A DNA stretch of 64,000 nucleotides from Phocaeicola plebeius (GTDB taxonomy: Bacteria > Bacteroidota > Bacteroidia > Bacteroidales > Bacteroidaceae), in NCBI GenBank assembly GCA_022767125.1, contig JALEPZ010000030.1, forward strand, positions 1 through 64,000, in the 5' to 3' direction. Shown one piece after another: positions 17,150 through 25,515 of the stretch. The first letter of the stretch is position 1, and each line of letters opens with the position of its first letter. The notes below the pieces were generated by a model. It saw nothing but the letters and a program-made list of their open reading frames with translations. It was not told where the DNA came from and did not search any database. A program made the translations under genes and the position numbers.

Positions 17150-18472
17150 TCACCTCCTTCTCCGCTTGCGGCGCTGTGCTCGCTTCCGCTGGTAAGTCAG
17201 CCAGCGGTGACGAATCTGCCAGATACACAAGGCCAGTACCACCACAAGGATGACGAGGACAATGTTGCTGTTGAGGTTGTCGCCCTTCACCCGCGACCAG
17301 ATGTCGAGCACTTCCGCTGTCTTGTCGCCAATGTCACGAATCATGGCACAGCGGGCAATGATGGAGCGGTCGGGATATTGCGTGACGGACAACTGCACCG
17401 AATCAGCCCCCTCACCGAAGAAGTAGCTGGCATCCACCGTTGTCTCCAAGGTAGAATCGATGCAGGCCTCCAGGATTTCCGGGGCAGCCACTGCACTGAC
17501 ATAGCCGGTCTCCTCCATGTTGCGCAAGGCGATATCGGGACGGCACAGGAAATTGATGAAATAGCTGGCAGCCTGCCTGTTGCGGGCATACTTCGGAATG
17601 ACCCATCCGTCGTACCACACATTGCTGCCTTCGCGGGGGATGGTGTAGGCCAGGTCCACTTCCACCTCAGCCGCCTCCTCTATCGCCCACTGGGCATCAC
17701 CGCTCCAGGTCACGTTCATCCATGCCTTGCCCTTGGTCATCATTTCCTTCCCGAAATCGGCCTCCCATCCGGCCACATTCGGCTTCAAGAGCTTCAGGTA
17801 CTTTTCCACCGAGTCCATGGCTGCCGGCGAATAGTCGTTCATCAGTTGGCGGACCGTCACCGTGCCTGCCGCCAGTTCGCGGCGGTGCGAATAGAGCATG
17901 GCTGTTCCGTACGCATCGCGGTAGGCATCTTTCATCAGGATTTTCCCGGCGAAGTGCGGGTCCCAGAGGCAACCCCAGGAATCCAGTTCCTCGGGACGCA
18001 CCAGCGCAGTGTTGTAAAGAATGCCTGCCGTCCCCCACATGTAGCACACGGCATAACGGTCTGCAGGGTCATCGGTTGACAGGCTCAGCTGGTCTATCTG
18101 CTGACGGATGTAGGGTGCGACCCCCTTCATGTAGTTGGGAGAAGCAGCAAATACCGTATCGATGGGCAGCAGGAGTCCCTTGTGCAGCATCCGTTCGATA
18201 ATGTATTCCGACGGACAGACCACGTCAAAATCCTCATGCCCCTTCTCAATCTTGGTGAGCATGATTTCGTTGATGTCGAACGTCTGATAGACAATGCGTA
18301 CCTCCTTTCCGGTCTGTTCCTTATAATACTGCTGGAAGTCCTCCAGCACCCCTTCGCCGATATAGTCGGCCCAGTTGTAGACCTTCAGCACCTCGTCGCG
18401 CGACTCGCTGACATTGTAGCAGGCAGTCAAAGCCACGCATGCCATCAGCAGGGAAATGATCCGTTTCTTCAT
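17150..18472 (-). CDS. potD: Spermidine/putrescine-type ABC transporter substrate-binding lipoprotein
   Basis: A 440-residue PotD-like binding protein. The lipoprotein signal is MKKRIISLLMACVALTAC with Cys 18. The binding fold starts LKVYNWADYIGEGVLEDFQQYY and has DFDVVCPSEYIIERMLHKGLLLPID, PVIWGTAGILYNT-like MWGTAGILYNT, NVTWSGDAQWAIEEA and YDGWVIPKYARN. Unusually, it continues past the normal end (about 350-380 residues) into a predicted membrane helix (NIVLVILVVVLALCIWQI) and an Arg/Lys-rich tail, so it appears anchored at both ends. It is the last gene of the potABCD operon. The polyamine substrate is inferred from family. Confidence 0.93.
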   Translation of the reverse strand: MKKRIISLLMACVALTACYNVSESRDEVLKVYNWADYIGEGVLEDFQQYYKEQTGKEVRIVYQTFDINEIMLTKIEKGHEDFDVVCPSEYIIERMLHKGLLLPIDTVFAASPNYMKGVAPYIRQQIDQLSLSTDDPADRYAVCYMWGTAGILYNTALVRPEELDSWGCLWDPHFAGKILMKDAYRDAYGTAMLYSHRRELAAGTVTVRQLMNDYSPAAMDSVEKYLKLLKPNVAGWEADFGKEMMTKGKAWMNVTWSGDAQWAIEEAAEVEVDLAYTIPREGSNVWYDGWVIPKYARNRQAASYFINFLCRPDIALRNMEETGYVSAVAAPEILEACIDSTLETTVDASYFFGEGADSVQLSVTQYPDRSIIARCAMIRDIGDKTAEVLDIWSRVKGDNLNSNIVLVILVVVLALCIWQIRHRWLTYQRKRAQRRKRRRR

Positions 18473-18484
18473 GTTCTTCTTGCG

Positions 18485-19276
18485 TCAGTTCTTTTTAAGT
18501 TGTCCGGCTCGCCGGTTCAGGATGATCAACAATACCAATATCACCACAAAGATGATGGCCGACAACGGACGAAGCTCCGGAGTCAGGCCGCCTTTGCGGG
18601 CATCGGCATAAATATAGGTAGAAAGTGTTTCCAGCCCCTGGTTGCCGATGGTGAACACCGTCACGGCAAAGTCGTCCACCGAGAGCGTGAGCGAGAGCAG
18701 GAAGCCGGTCACCATGCCGGGGCGAATCTCGGGCAGGATGACCTTCCGCATGGCCTGCAGGGGGGTCGCCCCGAGGTCGAGGGCCGCCTCGTAGAGGTTG
18801 GGGTTCATCTGCTTGAGACGGGGCATCACGCACAGCACCACATAAGGCGTGCAGAAGGTGATGTGCGCCAGTGTCACGGTGGCGAACCCTTGCGTCACGC
18901 CCAGCGAGACGAAGAGCAGGAAGAGCGAGATGCCCGTGATGATGTCGCCGTTGAGGATGGGCACGGTGTTCACCAGCTCTATCGCCTTGCGCCGTCCGCC
19001 TCGCAGCTGGAAGAGACCGATGGCAGCCATGCTGCCGAGGAGCGTGGAGACCGTGGCGGCGATGAGCGCGATGGCCACGGTGTTGACACAGGCGTTCAGC
19101 AACGAGTGGTGTGCCCCGGTCTGGAAGATGGAGCCATAGAGCTTCAGCGAGAAGCCCGTCCAGTTGCCCAGCACCTTCGACTCGGTGAACGAGAAGACCA
19201 CGATAATGAAGATGGGCGCATAGAGCAGGGCCAGCAGCGTCCAGAGGTAGAGTTGTTCCAGCCAGCGTCTTACCAT
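18485..19276 (-). CDS. potC: Polyamine-type ABC transporter permease
   Basis: A 263-residue inner-membrane permease with about six helices. The N-terminal LYLWTLLALLYAPIFIIVVFSFTESK and LLNACVNTVAIALIAATVSTLLGSMAA are typical of PotC. The permease EAA loop is YEAALDLGATPLQAMRKVILPEIRPGM around residues 160-190, and FAVTVFTIGNQGLETLSTYIY follows. It overlaps the end of potB by 7 bases and precedes potD by 12, so the operon is tightly coupled. Confidence 0.94.
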   Translation of the reverse strand: MVRRWLEQLYLWTLLALLYAPIFIIVVFSFTESKVLGNWTGFSLKLYGSIFQTGAHHSLLNACVNTVAIALIAATVSTLLGSMAAIGLFQLRGGRRKAIELVNTVPILNGDIITGISLFLLFVSLGVTQGFATVTLAHITFCTPYVVLCVMPRLKQMNPNLYEAALDLGATPLQAMRKVILPEIRPGMVTGFLLSLTLSVDDFAVTVFTIGNQGLETLSTYIYADARKGGLTPELRPLSAIIFVVILVLLIILNRRAGQLKKN

Positions 19277-20064
19277 AAGCCACCCCCTTTCTCGCTGTCC
19301 TTGCCGTCACCGCTGAAGAGCGAGGTGGCGGCGATGAGGAAGAGCATAATGAGCGACAGGGCCGCCCCGTAGTTCCACATGCTGTTGTTGATGTTCTCCT
19401 GCATGGTGGTGCCAAACAGCTTAATGTTGTTCATGGTCAGCAGCTCGGCGATGGCGAAAGTCGATACCGTGGGCATGAAGACCATCATCACGCCGCTCAC
19501 TACGCCTGGCATGGACAGCGGCAGGATGACCTTCCAGAACACCTGGGTGACGTTCGCTCCCAGATCCTCCGCCGCCTCGATGTAGCTGCGGTCCATCTTC
19601 TGCAGGGTGTTGTAGATGGGAAAGATCATAAAAGGAAGGAAATTATAAATCATGCCGAATATCAGCGCTCCTTCGCCGAGCGGCAGCTGGCAGAAGTCGA
19701 ACAAGGCCACCGTGGCAAGGGTACGGATCAGCACGTTCACCCACATCGGAAGGATGAACAACAGGATCAGCGTCTGGGCGTAGCTGCTGCGGCTGCGGCT
19801 CAGGATCCAGGCCGCCGGATAGCCCAGCACGACGCAGCCCAGCGTGGTGATGATGGCAATACCGATGGAATAAATGAAGGTATTCACTGCCTCCGGATGG
19901 TCAAAGAATTTCCCGAAGTTGGCCAGGGTAAGGTGGCCCGCGTCATCGGTGAAGGCATAGACCACGATAAGCAGCAGCGGCAGCACGACGAACAACAGGG
20001 CGAACACCACATAGGGCACTACCCAGTTCTTGCGGGCGGAAAAGACAGCGTTCAACGGATTCAT
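19270..20064 (-). CDS. potB: Polyamine-type ABC transporter permease
   Basis: A 264-residue permease with about six helices, starting WVVPYVVFALLFVVLPLLLIVVYAFTD. It has LILLFILPMWVNVLIRTLA and the EAA loop YIEAAEDLGANVTQVFWKVILPLSMPGV, the site that contacts the ATPase. PotB-type features include FGMIYNFLPFMIFPIYNTL. It pairs with potC (7-base overlap) to form the membrane channel. It begins 36 bases after potA. Confidence 0.94.
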   Translation of the reverse strand: MNPLNAVFSARKNWVVPYVVFALLFVVLPLLLIVVYAFTDDAGHLTLANFGKFFDHPEAVNTFIYSIGIAIITTLGCVVLGYPAAWILSRSRSSYAQTLILLFILPMWVNVLIRTLATVALFDFCQLPLGEGALIFGMIYNFLPFMIFPIYNTLQKMDRSYIEAAEDLGANVTQVFWKVILPLSMPGVVSGVMMVFMPTVSTFAIAELLTMNNIKLFGTTMQENINNSMWNYGAALSLIMLFLIAATSLFSGDGKDSEKGGGLW

Positions 20065-20100
20065 GGCGTCTCTCTATCTATTTTGTTACGTATCAGAAAA

Positions 20101-21483
20101 TCAGGGTTTACGGATGCGTATCGCATCGGCGGGAATCGTGATGCCCACCTGGTCACCGTCGTCCCACACGTCATTCGTATCGACAAACACGTTCTCGTCC
20201 CAGTCCGACCACACAGTGAGGTGGTAATGGTCCCCCTTGTAGAGGATGAACTTCACCTCGCCGGTCAGCATACCGTCATCGGCATCGTCCTGCAGCTGCA
20301 CACGGTCGAAATCGACCTCCACCGTCACCGGACTGCCTGCGGGGATTCCCTCCACGGGCCGGCACTCGAACACACAGCCCAGGAACTCCACGTGCGTGGT
20401 GTCCTTCAGCTTTCCCTCGAAGGTGTTGCAGGTCCGCTCCTTGCGCATGATATGGATATCGAACGGCTTCACCAGCAGCCCTACCTCAGCGCCCACCTCG
20501 AAGGCATGGTAGTCCTGCACCATGATTTCATAGCGACCGCAGAGCACCACCATCTCGTAGTGCACCCCCTTGAAGATACACGACTGCACCGTCCCCGTCA
20601 GCTGCGCGGCGTCCGACACCGGGAAGATATACAGGTCCTCGGGACGGATGACCACATCCACCGGGATATTCTTGCCGAAGCCCTTGTCCACACACTCGAA
20701 CTCATGGCCGCAACAGACCACCCGACAGTCGTCCACCATCGTTCCGTTCAGGATATTGCTCTCGCCGATGAAGTCGGCCACAAAGGCGTTCACCGGCTCG
20801 TTATAGATGTCGGTAGGGGTACCAATCTGCTGCACCCTTCCCTCGCTCATCACCACGATGGTGTCGCTCAGCGTCAGCGCCTCCTCCTGGTCGTGCGTCA
20901 CATAGACGAAGGTAATGCCCAACCGCTTGTGCATCTCCTTCAGTTCCATCTGCATGTCCTTTCGCATCTTCAGGTCGAGGGCCGCCAGCGGCTCATCGAG
21001 CAGCAGCACCTCCGGCTCGTTCACGATGGCCCGCGCGATAGCCACACGCTGCTGCTGGCCGCCTGAGAGCGAGTCCACGTCGCGGTACTCATAGTCGGTC
21101 ATGCCCACCATCTTGAGGGCCGCCTTCACCTTTTTCTCCGTCTCCGGCTTCGGCAGCTTCTTCAGCTTCAATCCGAAGGCAATGTTGTCGAACACGTTCA
21201 GATGGGGGAACAGGGCATACTTCTGGAACACCGTGTTCACCGGCCGGCGGTAGGGCGGCGTGTCGGTCACCTCCTCGCCGTTGATGCGGATGGTTCCCGA
21301 CGAAGCGTCATGAAACCCCGCGATGAGGCGGAGCAGTGTGGTCTTGCCACATCCGGAGGGGCCGAGAATCGTCACGAACTCCCCCTTCTTCACCGACAGG
21401 TTGATGTCGGCCAGCGCGGTCTTCTCCCCAAAACTCTTGGAGACCTGCTGTATCTCAATGATAGGTCTGTTGTCGCTTTGCAT
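20101..21483 (-). CDS. potA: Polyamine-type ABC transporter ATPase with extended C-terminus
   Basis: A 460-residue ABC ATPase. Walker [10 protein letters not shown] is at residues 41-49, the signature [15 protein letters not shown] near 145, Walker [12 protein letters not shown] and the switch histidine in [14 protein letters not shown]. Past the ATPase domain lies a TOBE-type regulatory domain ([31 protein letters not shown]). A second, similar segment follows ([20 protein letters not shown]), making the protein about 80 residues longer than typical PotA. The frame extends upstream to 21678, but the ATG at 21483 begins the conserved region. First gene of the operon. Confidence 0.94.
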   Translation of the reverse strand: MQSDNRPIIEIQQVSKSFGEKTALADINLSVKKGEFVTILGPSGCGKTTLLRLIAGFHDASSGTIRINGEEVTDTPPYRRPVNTVFQKYALFPHLNVFDNIAFGLKLKKLPKPETEKKVKAALKMVGMTDYEYRDVDSLSGGQQQRVAIARAIVNEPEVLLLDEPLAALDLKMRKDMQMELKEMHKRLGITFVYVTHDQEEALTLSDTIVVMSEGRVQQIGTPTDIYNEPVNAFVADFIGESNILNGTMVDDCRVVCCGHEFECVDKGFGKNIPVDVVIRPEDLYIFPVSDAAQLTGTVQSCIFKGVHYEMVVLCGRYEIMVQDYHAFEVGAEVGLLVKPFDIHIMRKERTCNTFEGKLKDTTHVEFLGCVFECRPVEGIPAGSPVTVEVDFDRVQLQDDADDGMLTGEVKFILYKGDHYHLTVWSDWDENVFVDTNDVWDDGDQVGITIPADAIRIRKP

Positions 21484-21504
21484 CTTTATTCTTCTATTTG
21501 GGCG

Positions 21505-21512
21505 CAAAGGTA
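21505..21512 (-). promoter_or_regulatory. Promoter -7 box for potABCD
   Basis: TACCTTTG on the minus strand, 21 bases upstream of the potA start, with TTTG (21535-21538) 22 bases further out. Spacing is slightly long but acceptable. Confidence 0.5.
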
Positions 21513-21626
21513 TAACAAATGCTGGAAAATGCGACAAATCAGTGCGGAAAATCCATCCGGGAGAACAAGATTGAATACAGGCTGCATATCTATCGGAGCG
21601 ACGGACGGAAAAACCTGCCGATTCCC

Positions 21627-21657
21627 TTTGCCGCCTGCCAAGAAACCCGTATCTTTG
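21627..21657 (+). promoter_or_regulatory. Promoter for the Rpn-type nuclease gene
   Basis: TTTG at 21627-21630, an exact 19-base spacer, and TATCTTTG at 21650-21657 give a near-ideal Bacteroidetes promoter. It is 39 bases upstream of the start codon and divergent from the pot operon. Confidence 0.75.
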
Positions 21658-21696
21658 TGGAGCAAAGCAATCATTCACCTCTTAAGCACCACGACT

Positions 21697-22587
21697 ATGG
21701 CCAAGAAATACCTCGACCCCAAAGCCGACCTCACCTTCAAGAGGGTATTCGGCGAGCACAAGGAACTCCTCATCAGCTTCCTCAACGCCCTGCTGCCCCT
21801 CCCCCAGGGAAAGGAAATCATCGACATCCAGTACAGGTCGCCCGAGCTCGTGCCCATCAGCCCCGACAAGAAGGACACCATCGTCGATGTACGCTGCGAG
21901 GACAACGACCACCGGCACTTCATCGTCGAGATGCAGATGTACTGGACCAACGCCTTCATCAAGCGGGCCCTGCTCAACACCTGCAAGGCCTACTCCTACC
22001 CCGCCGGGAAGGGCATGCTCTACGACGACCTCCAGCCCGTCTATACCCTCAGCCTTGTCAACGACATCGCCTTTCCCCAGCTCGACGACTTCTACCACGT
22101 CTATCAGCTGCGCCACGCCAAGGCACAGGGATACACCATCGACGACATACAGATGGTCTTCATCGAGCTCCCCAAGTTCACCCCCACCTCCACCGCCGAC
22201 AAGCGTCTGAGGTGCCTCTGGTTGCGGTTCCTCACCGAAATCAACGAGCACACGAAGGCACCCGACCCCGAGCTGCTGGCCGACAAGAACGTGTCGAAGG
22301 CGATTGAGCTCGTGGAGGAGTCCGCCTACAACGAGGAGGAACTCTACACCATCGACAAGTATTGGGATGCCGTGAGCCGGGAGCGCACCGTCATGGCCGA
22401 GAAATACGGACTGGGACTCGCCAAGGGACGAGCGGAAGGACGGGCGGAAGGACTTGCAGAAGGACTCGCCAAAGGAGAGCAGCAGAAAGCGTTCCTGATA
22501 GCCAAGAATCTCAAATCCATGGGTCTCGGCACCACCGACATCATGCGGGCCACCGGACTGACGGAACAGGAGATTGAAGTGCTTTGA
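21697..22587 (+). CDS. Rpn-family PD-(D/E)XK nuclease (transposase-like)
   Basis: A 296-residue protein of the recombination-promoting nuclease (Rpn, YhgA-like) family. The N-terminus MAKKYLDPKADLTFKRVFGEHKELLISFLNALLP is the family hallmark. The nuclease core has IVDVRCEDNDHRHFIVEMQM, where the acidic residue and the VEMQ motif fit the PD-(D/E)XK metal site. The C-terminus holds GLAK/GRAE four-residue repeats, common in this family, then a short helical tail. Although often annotated as a transposase, no terminal repeats or target duplications are visible. It is a single gene with its own strong promoter, between the pot operon and a convergent regulator. Confidence 0.9.
   Translation: MAKKYLDPKADLTFKRVFGEHKELLISFLNALLPLPQGKEIIDIQYRSPELVPISPDKKDTIVDVRCEDNDHRHFIVEMQMYWTNAFIKRALLNTCKAYSYPAGKGMLYDDLQPVYTLSLVNDIAFPQLDDFYHVYQLRHAKAQGYTIDDIQMVFIELPKFTPTSTADKRLRCLWLRFLTEINEHTKAPDPELLADKNVSKAIELVEESAYNEEELYTIDKYWDAVSRERTVMAEKYGLGLAKGRAEGRAEGLAEGLAKGEQQKAFLIAKNLKSMGLGTTDIMRATGLTEQEIEVL
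22414..22473 (+). repeat. Five 12-base tandem repeats inside the Rpn gene
   Basis: Units of 12 bases, GGACTCGCCAAG, GGACGAGCGGAA, GGACGGGCGGAA, GGACTTGCAGAA and GGACTCGCCAAA, encode GLAK, GRAE, GRAE, GLAE and GLAK. Copy-number change would keep the reading frame and alter only the length of the helical tail. Confidence 0.85.
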
Positions 22588-22607
22588 TGCCGGCGGTTGC
22601 GCCCCGC

Positions 22608-23420
22608 TCAGATGCGCCAGCCGGCAGGGTCGCCATCGTTGGCCGATACCTCCAGCAGGGAGGAGGGGGCGTAGCCGCTGATCTTGCGGAAGTCGGTGGT
22701 GAGGTGGGAGAAATCGTAGTAGCCGTTGCGCCAGGCCACCTCGGTAAGGGTGGCGGTACCCGGCAGCGACGACTTCAGGTCGTGGAGGGTGCGATGGTAA
22801 CGCTGCAGCCGCAGGTAGTCCTTGGGCGAGAGGCCGACCTTCTCGGCAAACAGCCGGGAGAACTGGCGCTCGCTGAGACAGGCCTCGGAAGCGATGTCGC
22901 CCACCCGGAGGCCGGACACGTGCAGATGGCTGTAGGCCAACGCACGATACAAACGGCGGAGGGTCAGGATGTCGGGAGCGGCACCATCCACCCGCTGCAG
23001 AAAGAATGCGTCCATCGCCGTCCAGGCCTGCAGGGGACCCGGTGCCGACAGCACCCGGCCCTCGAGTTCCAACAGCGAGGGATCGGACAGGTCGGACAGC
23101 GGAACGGCCCGTCCGAAATACTCGTGAAGAGGAGTCCGGAAGAAAAGGCCGGCCCCCAGGGTGGTGAAGTGGACGCCCACAATCTCCATCCCGCCAGTGG
23201 CAAGGATGTCCTGCCAGCGCACGCTCTGGCCCGAGAGACAGCTTACTACCGGTCCGCAACCGGCATAATCCACCCGGTCCCCCCGATAGAAGCACAGCCC
23301 CATCTCGCCGTTGGGCACAATGCGCTGCACGGCGGGAGGAGCGGGGTCACGCCCGTAGAAATACATTTTGATGAAGGGGCGCAACCGCTCGTGCGGAAGC
23401 CGGAAGGACAGCTCGGTCAT
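22608..23420 (-). CDS. AraC-family transcriptional regulator
   Basis: A 270-residue regulator. The C-terminal AraC double helix-turn-helix is clear: LRVGDIASEACLSERQFSRLFAEKVGLSPKDYLRLQRYHRTL, then LTEVAWRNGYYDFSHLTTDFRKISGYAPSSL. The N-terminal part (LSFRLPHERLRPFIKMYFYGRD) resembles the cupin-like sensor domain seen in regulators with DUF6597-type ends. The frame opens at GTG 23435, but the ATG at 23420 is preferred. It lies 8 bases after the acetyltransferase stop, so the two are likely co-transcribed. Ligand and targets are unknown. Confidence 0.9.
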   Translation of the reverse strand: MTELSFRLPHERLRPFIKMYFYGRDPAPPAVQRIVPNGEMGLCFYRGDRVDYAGCGPVVSCLSGQSVRWQDILATGGMEIVGVHFTTLGAGLFFRTPLHEYFGRAVPLSDLSDPSLLELEGRVLSAPGPLQAWTAMDAFFLQRVDGAAPDILTLRRLYRALAYSHLHVSGLRVGDIASEACLSERQFSRLFAEKVGLSPKDYLRLQRYHRTLHDLKSSLPGTATLTEVAWRNGYYDFSHLTTDFRKISGYAPSSLLEVSANDGDPAGWRI

Positions 23421-23428
23421 GGCCGGTG

Positions 23429-24082
23429 TCACCACAACTGGCCGGGCAGCCGCCGCTTCTCCTTGGGCGGGAACTGCCGGTCGAAGGTTTCACACGCCGC
23501 CTCGTCCACAAAATAGCCCTGGGGCGTAGCGTATTCGCCGGTCACCCCATCGAGGTAGCCGGGCCGCAGCTCCTTGCAGAGGAAGAACGAGGCGTCCTCC
23601 CCTTCCGGCAGTCCGTGGTAGCGCAGTCCGAACTCGGAGGCATAGCGGAAGCCGCACTGGCCGTAGAAGGCGATGTCGCCCTCAAAGCAGACGGCGCCGA
23701 AGCCCATCCGGGCGGCCTCAGCGAGAGTATGGTCGAGCAAGGCCTTGCCATAGCCCCGGCGCTGCCAGGCAGGCAGGATGCCAATAGGACCCACGGTGAG
23801 GAGGGGCAGCGGCCCCTGCCGGTCGGTCTGCAGGACGGCCCGCATGCAAGCCACCTGCCCCACGAGGAGCGGACGGCCGTCGGCACCGGGGATGCCGGGG
23901 AGGGTCATCACTAAGTTCAGTTCGGGAACGAACGCCGGATCCTGGCGCAGGCAGTGCATCACATAGTGTTCCAAGCATCCCGGACGATAGACATTCCAGA
24001 ATGCCTCACGGATGAGGTTCTCCACTTCGTGCCGCTCTTCGGGCAGTTCCCTTCGGATGATGTAGTCGATACAGTCGTTCAT
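23429..24082 (-). CDS. GNAT-family N-acetyltransferase
   Basis: A 217-residue GNAT protein. It opens IIRRELPEERHEVENLIREAFWNVYRPGCLEHYV, resembling the group often annotated as predicted acetyltransferases with a C-terminal lid. The acetyl-CoA loop is ILPAWQRRGYGKALLDHTLAEA, after LLTVGPIG; GFGAVCFEGDIAFYGQCGFRYASEF follows. It heads a two-gene operon with the AraC regulator. The acceptor is unknown. Confidence 0.88.
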   Translation of the reverse strand: MNDCIDYIIRRELPEERHEVENLIREAFWNVYRPGCLEHYVMHCLRQDPAFVPELNLVMTLPGIPGADGRPLLVGQVACMRAVLQTDRQGPLPLLTVGPIGILPAWQRRGYGKALLDHTLAEAARMGFGAVCFEGDIAFYGQCGFRYASEFGLRYHGLPEGEDASFFLCKELRPGYLDGVTGEYATPQGYFVDEAACETFDRQFPPKEKRRLPGQLW

Positions 24083-24116
24083 GATGGTCTGTTTTAATGA
24101 TGGATGATTACGGGGA

Positions 24117-24124
24117 CAAAGATA
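24117..24124 (-). promoter_or_regulatory. Promoter -7 box for the acetyltransferase-AraC pair
   Basis: TATCTTTG on the minus strand, 34 bases upstream of the acetyltransferase start. No clear -33 element. Confidence 0.5.
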
Positions 24125-24163
24125 CGTGTCCTGCCGCGAAGGGAACTGTAAAAACCGGACATT

Positions 24164-25492
24164 TCACTTCAGGTGCCGCTGGATCCAGCGCAGCTGCCCG
24201 CGCTCGGTCTCCTCGGACACCCAGTGCTCGTTGACGGGGGTCAGCAAGGATTCCTTGGGTCCAGCCAGCACGTTATAGACAATGTAGCTGGTGGTGGGCG
24301 GACAGGTGTTGTCGTTGTAGCCCCAGGTCATATAGACGGGAGCGGTAATGAGCCGGGCGAAGTTGACCACGTCGTAATAGGCCATGGTGCGCAGCTTCTC
24401 GGGTGTGTCCATGCCCGGCTGGCGAAAGAAGTGGGGATAGCCGCCCGCCTTGCCGGTGGTGTAGCGGGCCATATCGCTCAAGGCCGGATGGTTGGCCACA
24501 CAGGCGGTGACCCTCGGGTCAAGGCCGGCGGTGACCAAGGCCAGTGCGCCGCCCTGGCTGCCGCCCTGCACCACCACGTTGCGTCCGTCCCACTCAGGCA
24601 GGGAGACCAGCAGGTCGATGGCCCGCACGCAGGCCAGATAGACCCGCTTCATATAATAGTGGTCGCGGTGGTCGAGTCCGTTGGTCAAGTAGCCGTTCTC
24701 GCGCCCGTTGAAGGCGTTGCTGATCTCGCGGAACTGCGCGTCGGTAAGCCGAGGATTCAGTCCGTGAATCTCCATCTCCATGCGGATGCAGCCCTCTTCG
24801 GCATAGTAGGTATGGCGCAAGGGGTCCTTGATGGTCTTGATGCCAGCTCCCGGAGGACAGAGCACTACGGGACAGGTCCCCTTCTGCGCGTGCTTGGGAT
24901 AGAACAAGTAGGCATAGACACACTGCCCCCGACTGTTCAGCTGCAGCCACACGAGGTAACAGTCCACCTTGTCGGTGCAGTACTCCTCGGCCCGCTCGCG
25001 GGTGTAGGTCAGGGGGAACTTGGCCGCCTCGGCCTTGTTCCGTTCCCAGAAGTTGCGGAAGTCATCGGGCATCGCGGTGAAAGGTTCCAGGCGTTCGGGA
25101 GAGAACCCCAGCTTGATGTGATGGGTGTAGGTCTTGCCGTCCAGTTCGGCGGTCAGCACGCAGTCGCGGAACCCCGGTTCGTTCATCGTACCGAACGGCA
25201 CTACGGCACGTCCCTTCTTCAAGGTCACACTTCCTTTCCGGTCGGCCGGCATCATCTCATCGGCCAGCGTATAGTTCACGGTCAGTCCGTCCTGTGGAAT
25301 GCCGTACCGATAGAGCTGTACCTCCACCTCGGCCTTCTCGCCGGTACGGTACAGCCAGTCGGCATGATCGGGTACTGTCACCCACAACACATCGCTCCGG
25401 TAAGGATAGTTCTCGGCATTCGCTGCCTTCACAACGAACAGCAGCACCAGCAGCCATAGGCTCTTCATCCACAATTTCTTTCTTTGTATCAT
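24164..25492 (-). CDS. Secreted acetylxylan/cephalosporin-C-type esterase (CE7, alpha/beta hydrolase)
   Basis: A 442-residue exported protein. The signal peptide is MIQRKKLWMKSLWLLVLLFVV followed by KAANA. An N-terminal beta domain (about residues 30-130) precedes an alpha/beta hydrolase of the AXE1/CE7 type. Visible marks are LNSRGQ, CPPGAG, the nucleophile elbow VVQGGSQGGALAL, WGYNDNTCPPTTSYIVYNVL near the acid residue, and a late histidine in NEHWVSEE. CE7 enzymes deacetylate xylo-oligosaccharides or cephalosporin C; the true substrate here is open. The frame can begin earlier only at a TTG, so ATG 25492 is chosen. It follows murF-alr by 23 bases. Confidence 0.88.
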   Translation of the reverse strand: MIQRKKLWMKSLWLLVLLFVVKAANAENYPYRSDVLWVTVPDHADWLYRTGEKAEVEVQLYRYGIPQDGLTVNYTLADEMMPADRKGSVTLKKGRAVVPFGTMNEPGFRDCVLTAELDGKTYTHHIKLGFSPERLEPFTAMPDDFRNFWERNKAEAAKFPLTYTRERAEEYCTDKVDCYLVWLQLNSRGQCVYAYLFYPKHAQKGTCPVVLCPPGAGIKTIKDPLRHTYYAEEGCIRMEMEIHGLNPRLTDAQFREISNAFNGRENGYLTNGLDHRDHYYMKRVYLACVRAIDLLVSLPEWDGRNVVVQGGSQGGALALVTAGLDPRVTACVANHPALSDMARYTTGKAGGYPHFFRQPGMDTPEKLRTMAYYDVVNFARLITAPVYMTWGYNDNTCPPTTSYIVYNVLAGPKESLLTPVNEHWVSEETERGQLRWIQRHLK

Positions 25493-25515
25493 GTTTTTCA
25501 GTTTGTAGAATTCGT

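Noticed and set aside
18182..19372. A 396-codon plus-strand frame opposite potC and potD
   Set aside because: It is antisense to well-supported transporter genes and its translation is His/Gln/Arg-rich with no domain.
21682..23295. A 537-codon minus-strand frame across the Rpn and AraC genes
   Set aside because: It crosses the start of one real gene and the body of another, and the translation is repetitive (Gly, Val, Asp-rich) without motifs.
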